Shown here in pieces: positions 52,788 to 60,737 of a stretch of 64,000 nt of DNA (its first letter is position 1; the number at the start of each line of letters is the position of its first letter). Both the position numbers and the translations under genes were made by a program. The notes beneath the pieces are model-generated. The model was not told where the DNA came from and did not search any database. It saw only the letters and a list, made by a program, of their open reading frames with translations. Source of the DNA: Flavobacteriaceae bacterium (GTDB taxonomy: Bacteria; Bacteroidota; Bacteroidia; Flavobacteriales; Flavobacteriaceae); NCBI GenBank assembly GCA_028284005.1, contig JANQSO010000007.1:434001-498000 (forward strand). The letters are read 5' to 3'.

Positions 52788-53846
52788 TTAATCTATTAAT
52801 TGAAGTTTTTGCAGGTCGAGAATTTTTATGTTGCGGCCTTCAATATCTATAATCCCTTCTTTTTTGAATCCGGAAAGGGTTCTTATAAGGCTTTCTGTAG
52901 CAATACCGGCAACACTTGCAAGGTCGTTACGGGAAATTTTGATGGTATCTTCCGACTTTTTATTAAGTATTTCCGCAAATTGAAGTATGGTCTGAGCTGT
53001 TTTTTTACGCACCGAACTATATGCCATTTGCAAGAGTTGCTCTTTAACTTCAGAGAGGTTATCTGTTAATACATTCATTAGTTCCAGGGATACATTATTA
53101 CTTTTCCCCAGTACTTCTTTTAGTTCCATTTTTGAAATTGCTGCCAGTTCAACATCTCCTACGGCTGTGGAAGATTCCTGGTAGGGAATGTTCTCATCAA
53201 AAGAAGTAAAACCTAAAAAATCGTCCGCTTTATGTAGTGCGGTGGTCAATTCTTTACCGCTTTCATCCATTTTATGGCTCTTTACAACTCCTTTAAGAAT
53301 AAGAAAGATATTATTGGAATGGTCTCCGATCTTATAAATGGTTTCCCCTTTCCTATACGTAGAGATAATACCATTATCATCAAAAAAGTTTTTAAGCTCA
53401 TTGAGGTTTCTCAGGTTATTCTCATCCTCTTCATTTACCTCCTCATGAGGTTGCTCCTTCATAATTCTCGACAGAATACTGGCTTTGGCCAAGCGGCTTT
53501 CAATGGCACTCAATAATTCTCCTTCTTCAAAAGGCTTGGTAAGGTAATCATCGGCACCTAAATCCATTCCCTTACGAATCTCTTTATGCTCTGTTTTTGC
53601 AGAAAGGAATATAAATGGGATCTGGTTTACAGAAGAATCTCCGGCAAGTGATTCTAAAACACCATATCCGTCCACCACCGGCATCATAATATCACAAACT
53701 ATAATATCCGGTTTTTCCTGTTTGGCCTTATCAATTCCTAATTTTCCATTAGGAGCGGTGATCACCTTATAACTATTAAGTTCCAGTAACTCAGCCGTGT
53801 TTTCACGCAGGGCGGTATCATCTTCAATTATAAGGACAGTTTTCAT
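52788..53846 (-). CDS. Response-regulator receiver fused to a CRP/FNR-type DNA-binding protein
   Basis: Residues 1-120 are a receiver domain with acidic Asp9/Asp10, phospho-acceptor Asp52, Thr/Ser in LSAKT and Lys104 in LTKPF. After a Glu-rich linker, residues about 150-265 are a cNMP-type beta-barrel (GETIYKIGDHSNNIFLILKG) and 275-345 a CRP HTH. The recognition helix reads GIATESLIRTLSGFKKEG, with Glu318 and Arg322 at the positions that read TGA half-sites in CRP and FNR. There is no FNR-style cysteine cluster, so the signal should be phosphorylation. It lies 14 nt after the kinase gene. It is the prime candidate for activating the TGAY-N4-RTCA promoters. Confidence 0.9.
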   Translation of the reverse strand: MKTVLIIEDDTALRENTAELLELNSYKVITAPNGKLGIDKAKQEKPDIIVCDIMMPVVDGYGVLESLAGDSSVNQIPFIFLSAKTEHKEIRKGMDLGADDYLTKPFEEGELLSAIESRLAKASILSRIMKEQPHEEVNEEDENNLRNLNELKNFFDDNGIISTYRKGETIYKIGDHSNNIFLILKGVVKSHKMDESGKELTTALHKADDFLGFTSFDENIPYQESSTAVGDVELAAISKMELKEVLGKSNNVSLELMNVLTDNLSEVKEQLLQMAYSSVRKKTAQTILQFAEILNKKSEDTIKISRNDLASVAGIATESLIRTLSGFKKEGIIDIEGRNIKILDLQKLQLID

Positions 53847-53860
53847 GATAATTTGCAGTT

Positions 53861-55084
53861 CTAAGTGAGAGGAAATTCGACTGTAAAAGTGCTTCCTTTG
53901 TTTTCTTCACTTGTAAAGGTAATTGTCCCGCCCACATTTTCCAAATGACTTTTCACGATATTGAGCCCTATACCTGTCCCCTGGTCCAGCAGTGCATTTT
54001 CCGCCCTGAAATATCGATTGAAAATAAATTTTTGTTCCTTTTTTGGGATTCCCATTCCCTCATCTTGTATACTAATGGAAAGTTTATCTCCTTTTAACTT
54101 AACACTCACATCTATAGTACTATTTTCCGGTGAGTATTTAATGGCATTATTGATCAAATTGGTAAGGATAAGTTCTAATATCTTCTCATCAAAATTAACT
54201 ACTATATCATCTATATCTTGAGGATAATTAATTTTTTGGCCTGCTTTAAGCAACATATTGGCATCGTAAATAACTTCATTTATAACTTTACTAAGCGGAA
54301 ATGTATTAAACTTATACGTTGCTTTACCGGATTCAATACGTTCAATAGATAGAAAGTCACTTAAGATATTGTTCAAATACTTGACTTTACTTTGAATGGT
54401 CTTAAGGTGCTTTTCTCTTTTTTCCTGTTGCTCTGTTAGTGTATATTTCCCTGCCAGTGTAACAGAGGTTAGAATTCCACTTAATGGTGTTTTAAATTCA
54501 TGAGAGACCAAAGAAAGAAATTTAGTTTTAAGCTCATTAAGCTCTCGTTCTTTTTGCAATGATTCCTTAATCTTGTTTTCTGCTTCTTTACGTTTTATTA
54601 CCTCTTCTTTTAACTCCAGGATCGTGCTATGGAGCTCTTTGGTACGTTTTTCGATCTTCTGCTCCAGGCTCTCATTAAATTCCCTGATTTCCCTTTCCTG
54701 GTTCTTTCTAATGGTAATATCACTAACCAAAGCCATTACATATTGGGTCTCATAGATCATAAAAGGGTTTAACCCGGCTTCTACAGGAAAGACAACTCCG
54801 TCTTTTCGCAAACCAAATATATCCCTGCCGTGCCCCATTTGCCTTACACCGCTATGATCGACAAATTCTTCAAAATGACCTTCATGTTTTTTGTGATATT
54901 CCTTCGGAATTAGAAGATTGAGCTGCTTTCCTAATAATTCGTCATCTTTATAACCAAACATCTCATTAGCTGCTCCATTAGATGCCACGATCTCTTGTTT
55001 ATCATTTACAATGATAATGCCTTCAGAGATCGCTTCAGAGAGTAATCTAAAAATATTTCCCTGCTTTTCTTCAAAAACCTTCAT
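53861..55084 (-). CDS. Cytosolic PAS-domain sensor histidine kinase, FixL-like
   Basis: Start taken at ATG 55084 (MKVFEEKQGNIF); the longer frame to 55198 would cover the promoter. There is no membrane helix. A PAS domain (about 10-125) has YHKKHEGHFEEF and GHGRDIFGLRKDGVVFP, which align with the heme-bearing region of FixL (its heme His lies in the EHDGY segment), but similar sequences occur in non-heme PAS domains. A coiled coil, HisKA (SHEFKTPLSG, phospho-His about 195) and HATPase (NLINNAIKYSP, DEGMGIP, GTGIGL) follow. It is the evident partner of the REC-CRP regulator. Confidence 0.88.
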   Translation of the reverse strand: MKVFEEKQGNIFRLLSEAISEGIIIVNDKQEIVASNGAANEMFGYKDDELLGKQLNLLIPKEYHKKHEGHFEEFVDHSGVRQMGHGRDIFGLRKDGVVFPVEAGLNPFMIYETQYVMALVSDITIRKNQEREIREFNESLEQKIEKRTKELHSTILELKEEVIKRKEAENKIKESLQKERELNELKTKFLSLVSHEFKTPLSGILTSVTLAGKYTLTEQQEKREKHLKTIQSKVKYLNNILSDFLSIERIESGKATYKFNTFPLSKVINEVIYDANMLLKAGQKINYPQDIDDIVVNFDEKILELILTNLINNAIKYSPENSTIDVSVKLKGDKLSISIQDEGMGIPKKEQKFIFNRYFRAENALLDQGTGIGLNIVKSHLENVGGTITFTSEENKGSTFTVEFPLT

Positions 55085-55089
55085 GCCTT

Positions 55090-55164
55090 CAAAAATAGTA
55101 ATTAATAATAGTTTACCGAACTGATTTTTATCATAAAATAAGGGGCCGAAGTTTCCTACTTTTA
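55090..55164. promoter_or_regulatory. Shared CRP/FNR-type box for the divergent kinase and TerB-like genes
   Basis: Box TGATttttATCA at 55122-55133. Minus side: TATTTTTG at 55097-55090, 36 nt from the box centre. Plus side: TACTTTTA at 55157-55164, 35 nt. The kinase-regulator operon is thus probably autoregulated. Confidence 0.75.
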
Positions 55165-55190
55165 TAACGTATTTTTTAAGAAATGTAACT

Positions 55191-55595
55191 ATGGACATAT
55201 CTCAAAAACCCGAAATACTATTCTATCAAAAAATAGGAAAACTATTCTATGCAATTGCTGCTGCAGATAAAGTTGTGCATGAGAAAGAATACGAGGTCCT
55301 ATTGCAAATTGTAAAGTCCCACTGGACAAAACTTGATGACTTTGAAGACGAATTCCACTCGGATGCTGCATTTCAAATTGAAATTGTATTTGGATGGTCA
55401 GACTATAAGCAACTAAAAGCCAATGAATGTTTTGAAGAATTCAAGGATTTCAAAAAAGAGCACGAAAGACTATTTGGTGCCAAAAGAAAAGAACTTATCT
55501 GGAAAACTGCAAATACAATTGCCAGTGCTTTTGCCGGAAAAAACAAATCGGAATTAATAATGCTCACAAAACTTAAATTATTACTAGAACAGTAA
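55191..55595 (+). CDS. TerB-like protein
   Basis: 134 aa, helical. The N-terminal FYQKIGKLFYAIAAADKVVHEKEYEVL is the TerB/DUF533-like hallmark (A-D-G/K-x-x-x-x-E), followed by an EFKDFKKEHERLF repeat-like helix and a final helix. TerB proteins bind metal and associate with membranes in tellurite-resistance systems; no other ter genes are here. Role unknown. Confidence 0.75.
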   Translation: MDISQKPEILFYQKIGKLFYAIAAADKVVHEKEYEVLLQIVKSHWTKLDDFEDEFHSDAAFQIEIVFGWSDYKQLKANECFEEFKDFKKEHERLFGAKRKELIWKTANTIASAFAGKNKSELIMLTKLKLLLEQ

Positions 55596-55606
55596 AACCT
55601 TATTAC

Positions 55607-56488
55607 ATGAAACTTGTAGAAAAAATTTTCGTCATCCTGTTTTTTATTGCCTTTGCAGGCTGTAAAAGTGATCCGGATAAAAAGTCTGTTGAAGAAGTTG
55701 TTAACGACTCCATGGAGGTCGTTGAAGATAGTTTGATCGTTTCAGAAAAAGATATCGAACTAAAAAAACAGCAGACCATTACTATAAAAAGAGAAGAACT
55801 CATTAAAAAAGAAGATGAAAGAATAGAATTGCAGGACCTGGTAATCTCGAAATCTTTTTTTAAGGAAGAAGATTTATACGTTCTGGATTTTAAATATCCG
55901 TATCTCAATGAAGCAATAAAGCCTTCTTACGTAAACTTCAATGAATACCTTCACAAGTATTATATAGACATTAAAGGCGTGGAGGCCCAGATCCTGGAAG
56001 ATAAAGAATTATACTGTGATACTTTAAGAGCAAACAGCTACAGAGAAAAAAGGAAGGTAGACTATAAGATCTACAATGTCAATGAGCAGCTTATAAGCGT
56101 CTTGTTCTACAAGGAAAATTATTATTCGGGAGCGATGCACCCATCTTACACTTTTGACTGCTTAAACTTCGACCTTAACAGGTCAGTTTTTATGAACTAT
56201 GAAGACTTTTTTATTGACGGTTCTGAAGAAGAATTACGAGCTATTTTAAATGAGTTGCTTTCAGAAAAAATTGCCTCGGGAGAATTATTTTATGATTGCT
56301 GGGAAATATCGGCAGATGATTTTTTTGAATATAAGAACAATTTTGTAGTAGATGATACGGCAGTAGAGTTTTACTTTGATGATTGTGTTATATGCCCGTC
56401 ATACACAGGAACATATTCTATTAAGATACCTTTAGAAATACTGCTTCCCGTACTAAAAAAATATAATTTGAATCCGTTAATAGGTTAA
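55607..56488 (+). CDS. Lipoprotein with DUF4163/DUF3298 (RsiV-like) domains
   Basis: Lipobox FAGC at the N-terminus and an acidic linker. The folded part has LYVLDFKYPYL, GAMHPSYTFDCLNFD (the DUF3298 G-x-H-P motif) and FYFDDCVICPSYTG with an adjacent cysteine pair. Such domains occur in RsiV anti-sigma factors and in stand-alone lipoproteins that may bind lysozyme or peptidoglycan. It follows the TerB-like gene by 11 nt. Confidence 0.75.
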   Translation: MKLVEKIFVILFFIAFAGCKSDPDKKSVEEVVNDSMEVVEDSLIVSEKDIELKKQQTITIKREELIKKEDERIELQDLVISKSFFKEEDLYVLDFKYPYLNEAIKPSYVNFNEYLHKYYIDIKGVEAQILEDKELYCDTLRANSYREKRKVDYKIYNVNEQLISVLFYKENYYSGAMHPSYTFDCLNFDLNRSVFMNYEDFFIDGSEEELRAILNELLSEKIASGELFYDCWEISADDFFEYKNNFVVDDTAVEFYFDDCVICPSYTGTYSIKIPLEILLPVLKKYNLNPLIG

Positions 56489-56536
56489 AGTTCTTTTGCA
56501 AATTAGCATCTTACGTTTTAAAAACTTAACTTAAAC

Positions 56537-56836
56537 ATGAAAAGTAATTTTAATGCTATTATTAATTCTGAAATTCCTGTATTAATAGACTTTTTTGCAG
56601 ACTGGTGCGGTCCCTGCAAAATGTTGGCTCCCATACTTAAAGAAGTTAAAGATGAAATAGGAGACAATGTTAAGATCGTAAAAATAGATGTAGATAAAAA
56701 TCCATCTGTTGCAGAAAAATTCAATGTGCGCGGAGTACCTACCATGCTATTATTTAAAAACGGGAAACAACTTTGGAGGCAATCCGGTGTATTGCAAAAG
56801 GATGCGATTTTGGCAGTTATCAACTCATATAATTAA
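56537..56836 (+). CDS. Thioredoxin
   Basis: 99 aa, active site DWCGPCKML, then the cis-Pro loop GVPTMLLFKNGK. No signal peptide, so cytoplasmic disulfide reductase. Its stop TAA shares an A with the ATG of deoC. A -7-like TTCTTTTG lies at about 56491, but there is no activator box. Confidence 0.93.
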   Translation: MKSNFNAIINSEIPVLIDFFADWCGPCKMLAPILKEVKDEIGDNVKIVKIDVDKNPSVAEKFNVRGVPTMLLFKNGKQLWRQSGVLQKDAILAVINSYN

Positions 56837-57480
56837 TGGACCTGAACAACTATATAGACCATACCCTATTAAAACCTACGGCAACTCCTGCAGATATTGT
56901 TAAACTCTGTGACGAAGCTAAAGAATACAAATTTTACAGTGTTTGTGTTAATAGCTGCTATGTTTTTTTGGCTAGTAGTGAGCTGCTAAACTCTAAAGTA
57001 AAAGTTGTTGCCACTATAGGTTTTCCATTGGGCGCTTCTTCTTCCAAAGCTAAGCGTTCCGAAGCAAAAAGATGTATAAAAGATGGTGCAGATGAAATTG
57101 ATATGGTTATCAATATTGGTTTTTTAAAGCACAATCTTTACAAAAGTGTTCGTGAAGAAATCTCTGCTGTCAAAGACATTGTGGGGGATAAGATCCTGAA
57201 AGTAATTATTGAAACCTGCTACCTTACAGAAGAAGAAAAACGTATTGCTTGCCATATTGCTGCAAAAGCCGGTGCGGATTATGTAAAGACATCTACCGGT
57301 TTTGGCACCGGCGGAGCCACTGTTGAAGATGTAAGATTAATGCTGGAAGAAGTTGGCGGACAGTTGAAAGTAAAAGCTTCGGGGGGTATTAAGAATGCTG
57401 CGATGGCGCAACAATATATTGACCTGGGAATAAGCAGAATAGGAACCTCATCCGGAATAGCCATAGTCACTTCAACATAA
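56836..57480 (+). CDS. deoC: Deoxyribose-phosphate aldolase
   Basis: Cleaves deoxyribose-5-phosphate to acetaldehyde and glyceraldehyde-3-phosphate. DHTLLKPTATPADI at the start, the Schiff-base Lys in YVKTSTGFGTGGAT and the second Lys in LKVKASGGI are all present. 214 aa is the short DeoC form. Co-transcribed with thioredoxin and deoD. Confidence 0.95.
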   Translation: MDLNNYIDHTLLKPTATPADIVKLCDEAKEYKFYSVCVNSCYVFLASSELLNSKVKVVATIGFPLGASSSKAKRSEAKRCIKDGADEIDMVINIGFLKHNLYKSVREEISAVKDIVGDKILKVIIETCYLTEEEKRIACHIAAKAGADYVKTSTGFGTGGATVEDVRLMLEEVGGQLKVKASGGIKNAAMAQQYIDLGISRIGTSSGIAIVTST

Positions 57481-57494
57481 TAAAAACAATAAGC

Positions 57495-58196
57495 ATGAGC
57501 ATACACATAGGAGCAAAGAAAGGAGAAATTGCAGAATCTGTCCTATTACCCGGTGACCCGATGCGTGCCAAATGGATCGCAGAGACCTTTTTAAAGGATT
57601 CTTTTTGCTATAATGATGTTCGTGGAATGTTGGGGTATACCGGCACCTTCAATGGAAAGCCTGTTTCGGTACAAGGCACCGGGATGGGAATTCCTTCTGC
57701 TTTGATCTATTGCCATGAACTAATAAATGATTATGGAGTAAAAAACCTGATTCGTGTAGGTACTGCCGGTTCTTACCAACCCGATGTAAAATTGAGAGAT
57801 ATAGTTATTGCTATGGCAGCTTCTTCTACTTCAGGAATTAACAATACCAGATTCATTAACGCTGATTATTCTCCAACTGCAAACTTCGAATTGTTCATGA
57901 AGGCAGCCCAATATGCGCAGAAACATAATATTCCAATTAAGGCAGGGAATGTACTTTCTGCAGACGAATTTTACGGTGATGACTTAGAATCCTATAAAAA
58001 ATGGGCAAAATTTGGTGTGCTTTGTGTCGAAATGGAAGCTGCAGGCTTATATACCATTGCAGCAAAATTCAATGTAAAAGCATTGGCTATTTTAACTATT
58101 TCCGATTCTTTGGTCACAAAAAAAGAAACAACGGCAGATGAAAGAGAAAGTACTTTTAAAGCCATGATAGATATAGCTCTTAACACACTTTCATAA
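57495..58196 (+). CDS. deoD: Purine-nucleoside phosphorylase, DeoD type
   Basis: Phosphorolysis of purine (deoxy)nucleosides. LLPGDPMRAKWIAE, the GTGMGIPSA phosphate motif, RVGTAGS, and VEMEAAGLY with the base-binding Glu-Met-Glu; the DeoD catalytic Asp is in TISDSLV. 233 aa, hexameric bacterial type. With deoC it salvages deoxynucleosides for carbon and bases. Confidence 0.95.
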   Translation: MSIHIGAKKGEIAESVLLPGDPMRAKWIAETFLKDSFCYNDVRGMLGYTGTFNGKPVSVQGTGMGIPSALIYCHELINDYGVKNLIRVGTAGSYQPDVKLRDIVIAMAASSTSGINNTRFINADYSPTANFELFMKAAQYAQKHNIPIKAGNVLSADEFYGDDLESYKKWAKFGVLCVEMEAAGLYTIAAKFNVKALAILTISDSLVTKKETTADERESTFKAMIDIALNTLS

Positions 58197-58238
58197 AATA
58201 CAAAGGGTTTCAAAAAAATGAAACCCTTTGTATTCTTA
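58197..58238. terminator. Strong bidirectional terminator between deoD and a Usp gene
   Basis: A 15-bp perfect stem (AATACAAAGGGTTTC with GAAACCCTTTGTATT) around an 8-nt loop of mostly A. T-rich sequence follows on both sides. Confidence 0.9.
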
Positions 58239-58266
58239 TCAACCTTTACTCTTTAAACCGTGCTAA

Positions 58267-59103
58267 TTAGATTTTAAATGTGAGCACCGGTATATCCGAA
58301 TGATTTGCGAGGTCTTCCCCTACACTTCCGAAGAAGAAATGTGCCAATCCACGGCGACCATGCGTAGAAATTGCTATTGCATCTGCATTTATCTTATTGC
58401 TGTAAGTGAAGACCCCGTCTTCAACTGAATAATCGGATACGTATACCACTTTTTCCAGGTTCTCCATACTTCCGGAGTCTGCTTTATAAATAAACTCGCG
58501 AACCTTTTCTTCTATTTGTCCCGTACTTCTAAACTTCTCATTGGGAAGGTTTACGTACAGTAAATGAACGTCTGCATTGAAGATCTCAAAGAGCTTCTTT
58601 GCCCTTTGGTATGACGGAATGCTTTCGATTTCAAAATCACAGGCAAACACGACATTTTTAAAGCTGAATCCATTGATCGGGTTCTTAATGACCAATACCG
58701 GAATTTCTGAAGTCCTTACGACCTTCTCTGTATTGGAACCTACAAAAACTTCGCTTAAGCCACTGCTCCCGTGAGACCCCATTACAATAAGGTCTGCCTC
58801 CCGGTCTTTAGCCACCTCATTGATTTCGTTGAAGTGCCTGTAGTTATAAACAGAATCTGTCACTTTAACACCTTCGAGGTAGTCTTTATCAAGGAATTCT
58901 TCGAATCTCTTTTCTGCCAGTTTCAAATAATACATTGCTTCAAAGGCCTCTTTAGATTCATTTTTGTTGATCACAGATTCTGACAGGCCCATCATGTGCA
59001 AGGCTATGATTTCGGCGTTTTGTTTTTTTGCAATGGTTGCAGCCGCTTTTAAAGCATATTCAGAATGTTCTGAAAAGTCAATAGGTACTAATATCTTTTT
59101 CAT
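58267..59103 (-). CDS. Tandem-domain universal stress protein with two intact nucleotide loops
   Basis: 278 aa. Unlike the other six Usp here, both halves keep the glycine loop: MGSHGSSGLSEVFVGSNT in the first and STHGRRGLAHFFFGSVG in the second, so two ATP sites are likely. Start ILVPIDFSEHSEYALKAAA. It follows hpf by 10 nt and shares its activator box. Confidence 0.9.
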   Translation of the reverse strand: MKKILVPIDFSEHSEYALKAAATIAKKQNAEIIALHMMGLSESVINKNESKEAFEAMYYLKLAEKRFEEFLDKDYLEGVKVTDSVYNYRHFNEINEVAKDREADLIVMGSHGSSGLSEVFVGSNTEKVVRTSEIPVLVIKNPINGFSFKNVVFACDFEIESIPSYQRAKKLFEIFNADVHLLYVNLPNEKFRSTGQIEEKVREFIYKADSGSMENLEKVVYVSDYSVEDGVFTYSNKINADAIAISTHGRRGLAHFFFGSVGEDLANHSDIPVLTFKI

Positions 59104-59113
59104 GTTTTGGTTT

Positions 59114-59413
59114 TTAATGTGAAGTAAAATTTGCTTTGCGTTTTTTTAATTGTTTGTCCAGATCGGAAATTGTTTCTTTTACAGCCATTTCAAAATTCTT
59201 TTCTTTTGAAGTAGCAAACAATCTTGGGCCTGGTGCACTCAATTCTATTTCGCAGATCTTTCCTTTTCCTGCGGGATCCTTTTCATATTTAAAAAACACC
59301 TGCGCCCTTACTAACCAGTCATACTTTTTTGCCATTTTTTCAAGTTTTCCTGTCACATAATCAGACATGGTTTCACTCGTTGGCATCTTTACATATTGGA
59401 TTTCTATAATCAT
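59114..59413 (-). CDS. hpf: Ribosome hibernation promoting factor, short form
   Basis: 99 aa of the RaiA/HPF fold: IEIQYVKMPTSETMSDYVTGKLEKM at the start (quoted in parts), AQVFFKYEKD in the middle strands, and the C-terminal helix AVKETISDLDKQLKKRK with basic rRNA-binding residues. It inactivates idle ribosomes. No long-form dimerisation domain. It has its own low-O2-type promoter. Confidence 0.85.
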   Translation of the reverse strand: MIIEIQYVKMPTSETMSDYVTGKLEKMAKKYDWLVRAQVFFKYEKDPAGKGKICEIELSAPGPRLFATSKEKNFEMAVKETISDLDKQLKKRKANFTSH

Positions 59414-59433
59414 AACTCTTTATTTTACTGAAT

Positions 59434-59476
59434 CAAATTTACCTGGGAATTCTCAAAAAAAAAATGATATATGTCA
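59434..59476 (-). promoter_or_regulatory. CRP/FNR-type box and -7 element of hpf-usp
   Basis: Box TGATatatGTCA at 59465-59476; -7 TAAATTTG on the minus strand at 59441-59434. Spacing is 35 nt. 59477-59608 otherwise holds only an AT-rich leader for upp. Confidence 0.82.
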
Positions 59477-59608
59477 TTTGCAATTCACGAAAGTATTTCG
59501 CCTGCTTTTTATTTTGAAAATACAATACTATGCAACATAATAATTATATGGAAAATATCCTGTCAACTAATAGTATAAAAACGTAATTTTAGGATAAATT
59601 TAGTACTT

Positions 59609-60262
59609 ATGACCATTCACAATTTTGGAGAAGAAAATTCTGTTTTAAATCAATTTATAGCAGAGTTGCGAGATGTTGACATACAAAAAGACATGATGCG
59701 TTTTAGAAAGAACATTCAACGCATTGGAGAAATTTTAGGCTATGAATTAAGTAAGACCTTAGAGTACCAACCAAAAGAAATAGAAACTCCTTTAGGAACT
59801 AAGAAAATTTCATCTCCCAAAAATGAGCTTGTCCTATGCTCTGTTTTGAGGGCCGGATTACCATTACATCAAGGGCTCCTAAACTATTTTGACAAAGCTG
59901 AAAATGCCTTCATTTCTGCTTACAGACATCATCCGGAGGGTGATGATGCTTTTGACGTGATTGTAAATTACCTGGCTTCTCCGGGTATTGAAAATAAAAC
60001 TTTGATATTGACAGACCCAATGCTGGCTACCGGAAAAACGCTGGAAAATGTTCTAAAAGCTTTTAAAGACTACGGTAAACCCAAACAGATTCATATTGTT
60101 TCGGTAATTGGTTCAAAAAAAGGGGTTGATTATATAAAGAGTATTTTTCCCGAAGATACCCACCTATGGATCGCCGCGATAGATGATGACCTGAATAGTA
60201 AGGGATATATTATCCCCGGCTTAGGAGATGCAGGAGACCTTTCATTTGGGCCTAAACTCTAG
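59609..60262 (+). CDS. upp: Uracil phosphoribosyltransferase
   Basis: Converts uracil and PRPP to UMP. The PRPP site is LTDPMLATGKTLENVL, with LCSVLRAGLPLHQGLLN earlier and the uracil-binding GYIIPGLGDAGD at the C-terminus. 217 aa. It overlaps the convergent cytochrome gene by 4 nt. TAAATTTA just before the start may be its -7 element. Confidence 0.93.
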   Translation: MTIHNFGEENSVLNQFIAELRDVDIQKDMMRFRKNIQRIGEILGYELSKTLEYQPKEIETPLGTKKISSPKNELVLCSVLRAGLPLHQGLLNYFDKAENAFISAYRHHPEGDDAFDVIVNYLASPGIENKTLILTDPMLATGKTLENVLKAFKDYGKPKQIHIVSVIGSKKGVDYIKSIFPEDTHLWIAAIDDDLNSKGYIIPGLGDAGDLSFGPKL

Positions 60263-60729
60263 CCCTTTCTTCTTCCCTGTCCTTGTCTAAAATGAGATTC
60301 AAACCATTCCGGTTGCTCTATATCATTTTCGAAGATATATTCTGAAATCTTGATAATATCTTCTTCAGAAAACTTCTGATAGGACATAACTCCAAAACGC
60401 CTTACAGCACCGGGCATTTTAGATTTTTCTTCGGAAGGTTCTTTGATCCAGTCCAGCATATCACTTATAAATTCTTTCTTCGTGGTTCCTTCAGTAATAT
60501 AATGTCTTTTTATTGCGATCATTGGGGGTGCCAGTCTGTTCTCCATAGATGCTGAAGGATCATGGCAGGCATTACATTTAGATTCCATTAATAGCTTGCC
60601 GGGATGCTTCTGTTCATCCGTATCGTTAATACTTTTGGAATACCCTGAAGTAGCTTCATAACTGCTTTTCGGAATATCATTACATCCAAATAATGCCAAA
60701 GCAAAAACCAAAATGAGTATTCTCTTCAT
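60259..60729 (-). CDS. Monoheme cytochrome c lipoprotein
   Basis: Lipobox LFGC, then CNACH with HDPSASMENRLAPPM and a late candidate axial Met in GVMSY. The Arg/Gly-rich tail (RQGQGRRKG) is unusual. It ends a minus-strand series after the cupin lipoprotein, 8 nt away. It could accept electrons from sulfur oxidation by its neighbours, but a partner cannot be proven. Confidence 0.82.
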   Translation of the reverse strand: MKRILILVFALALFGCNDIPKSSYEATSGYSKSINDTDEQKHPGKLLMESKCNACHDPSASMENRLAPPMIAIKRHYITEGTTKKEFISDMLDWIKEPSEEKSKMPGAVRRFGVMSYQKFSEEDIIKISEYIFENDIEQPEWFESHFRQGQGRRKG

Positions 60730-60737
60730 AATTATTC

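Noticed and set aside
55085-55198. Longer start of the PAS kinase
   Set aside because: It would run through the regulatory box and the -7 element and overlap the divergent gene.
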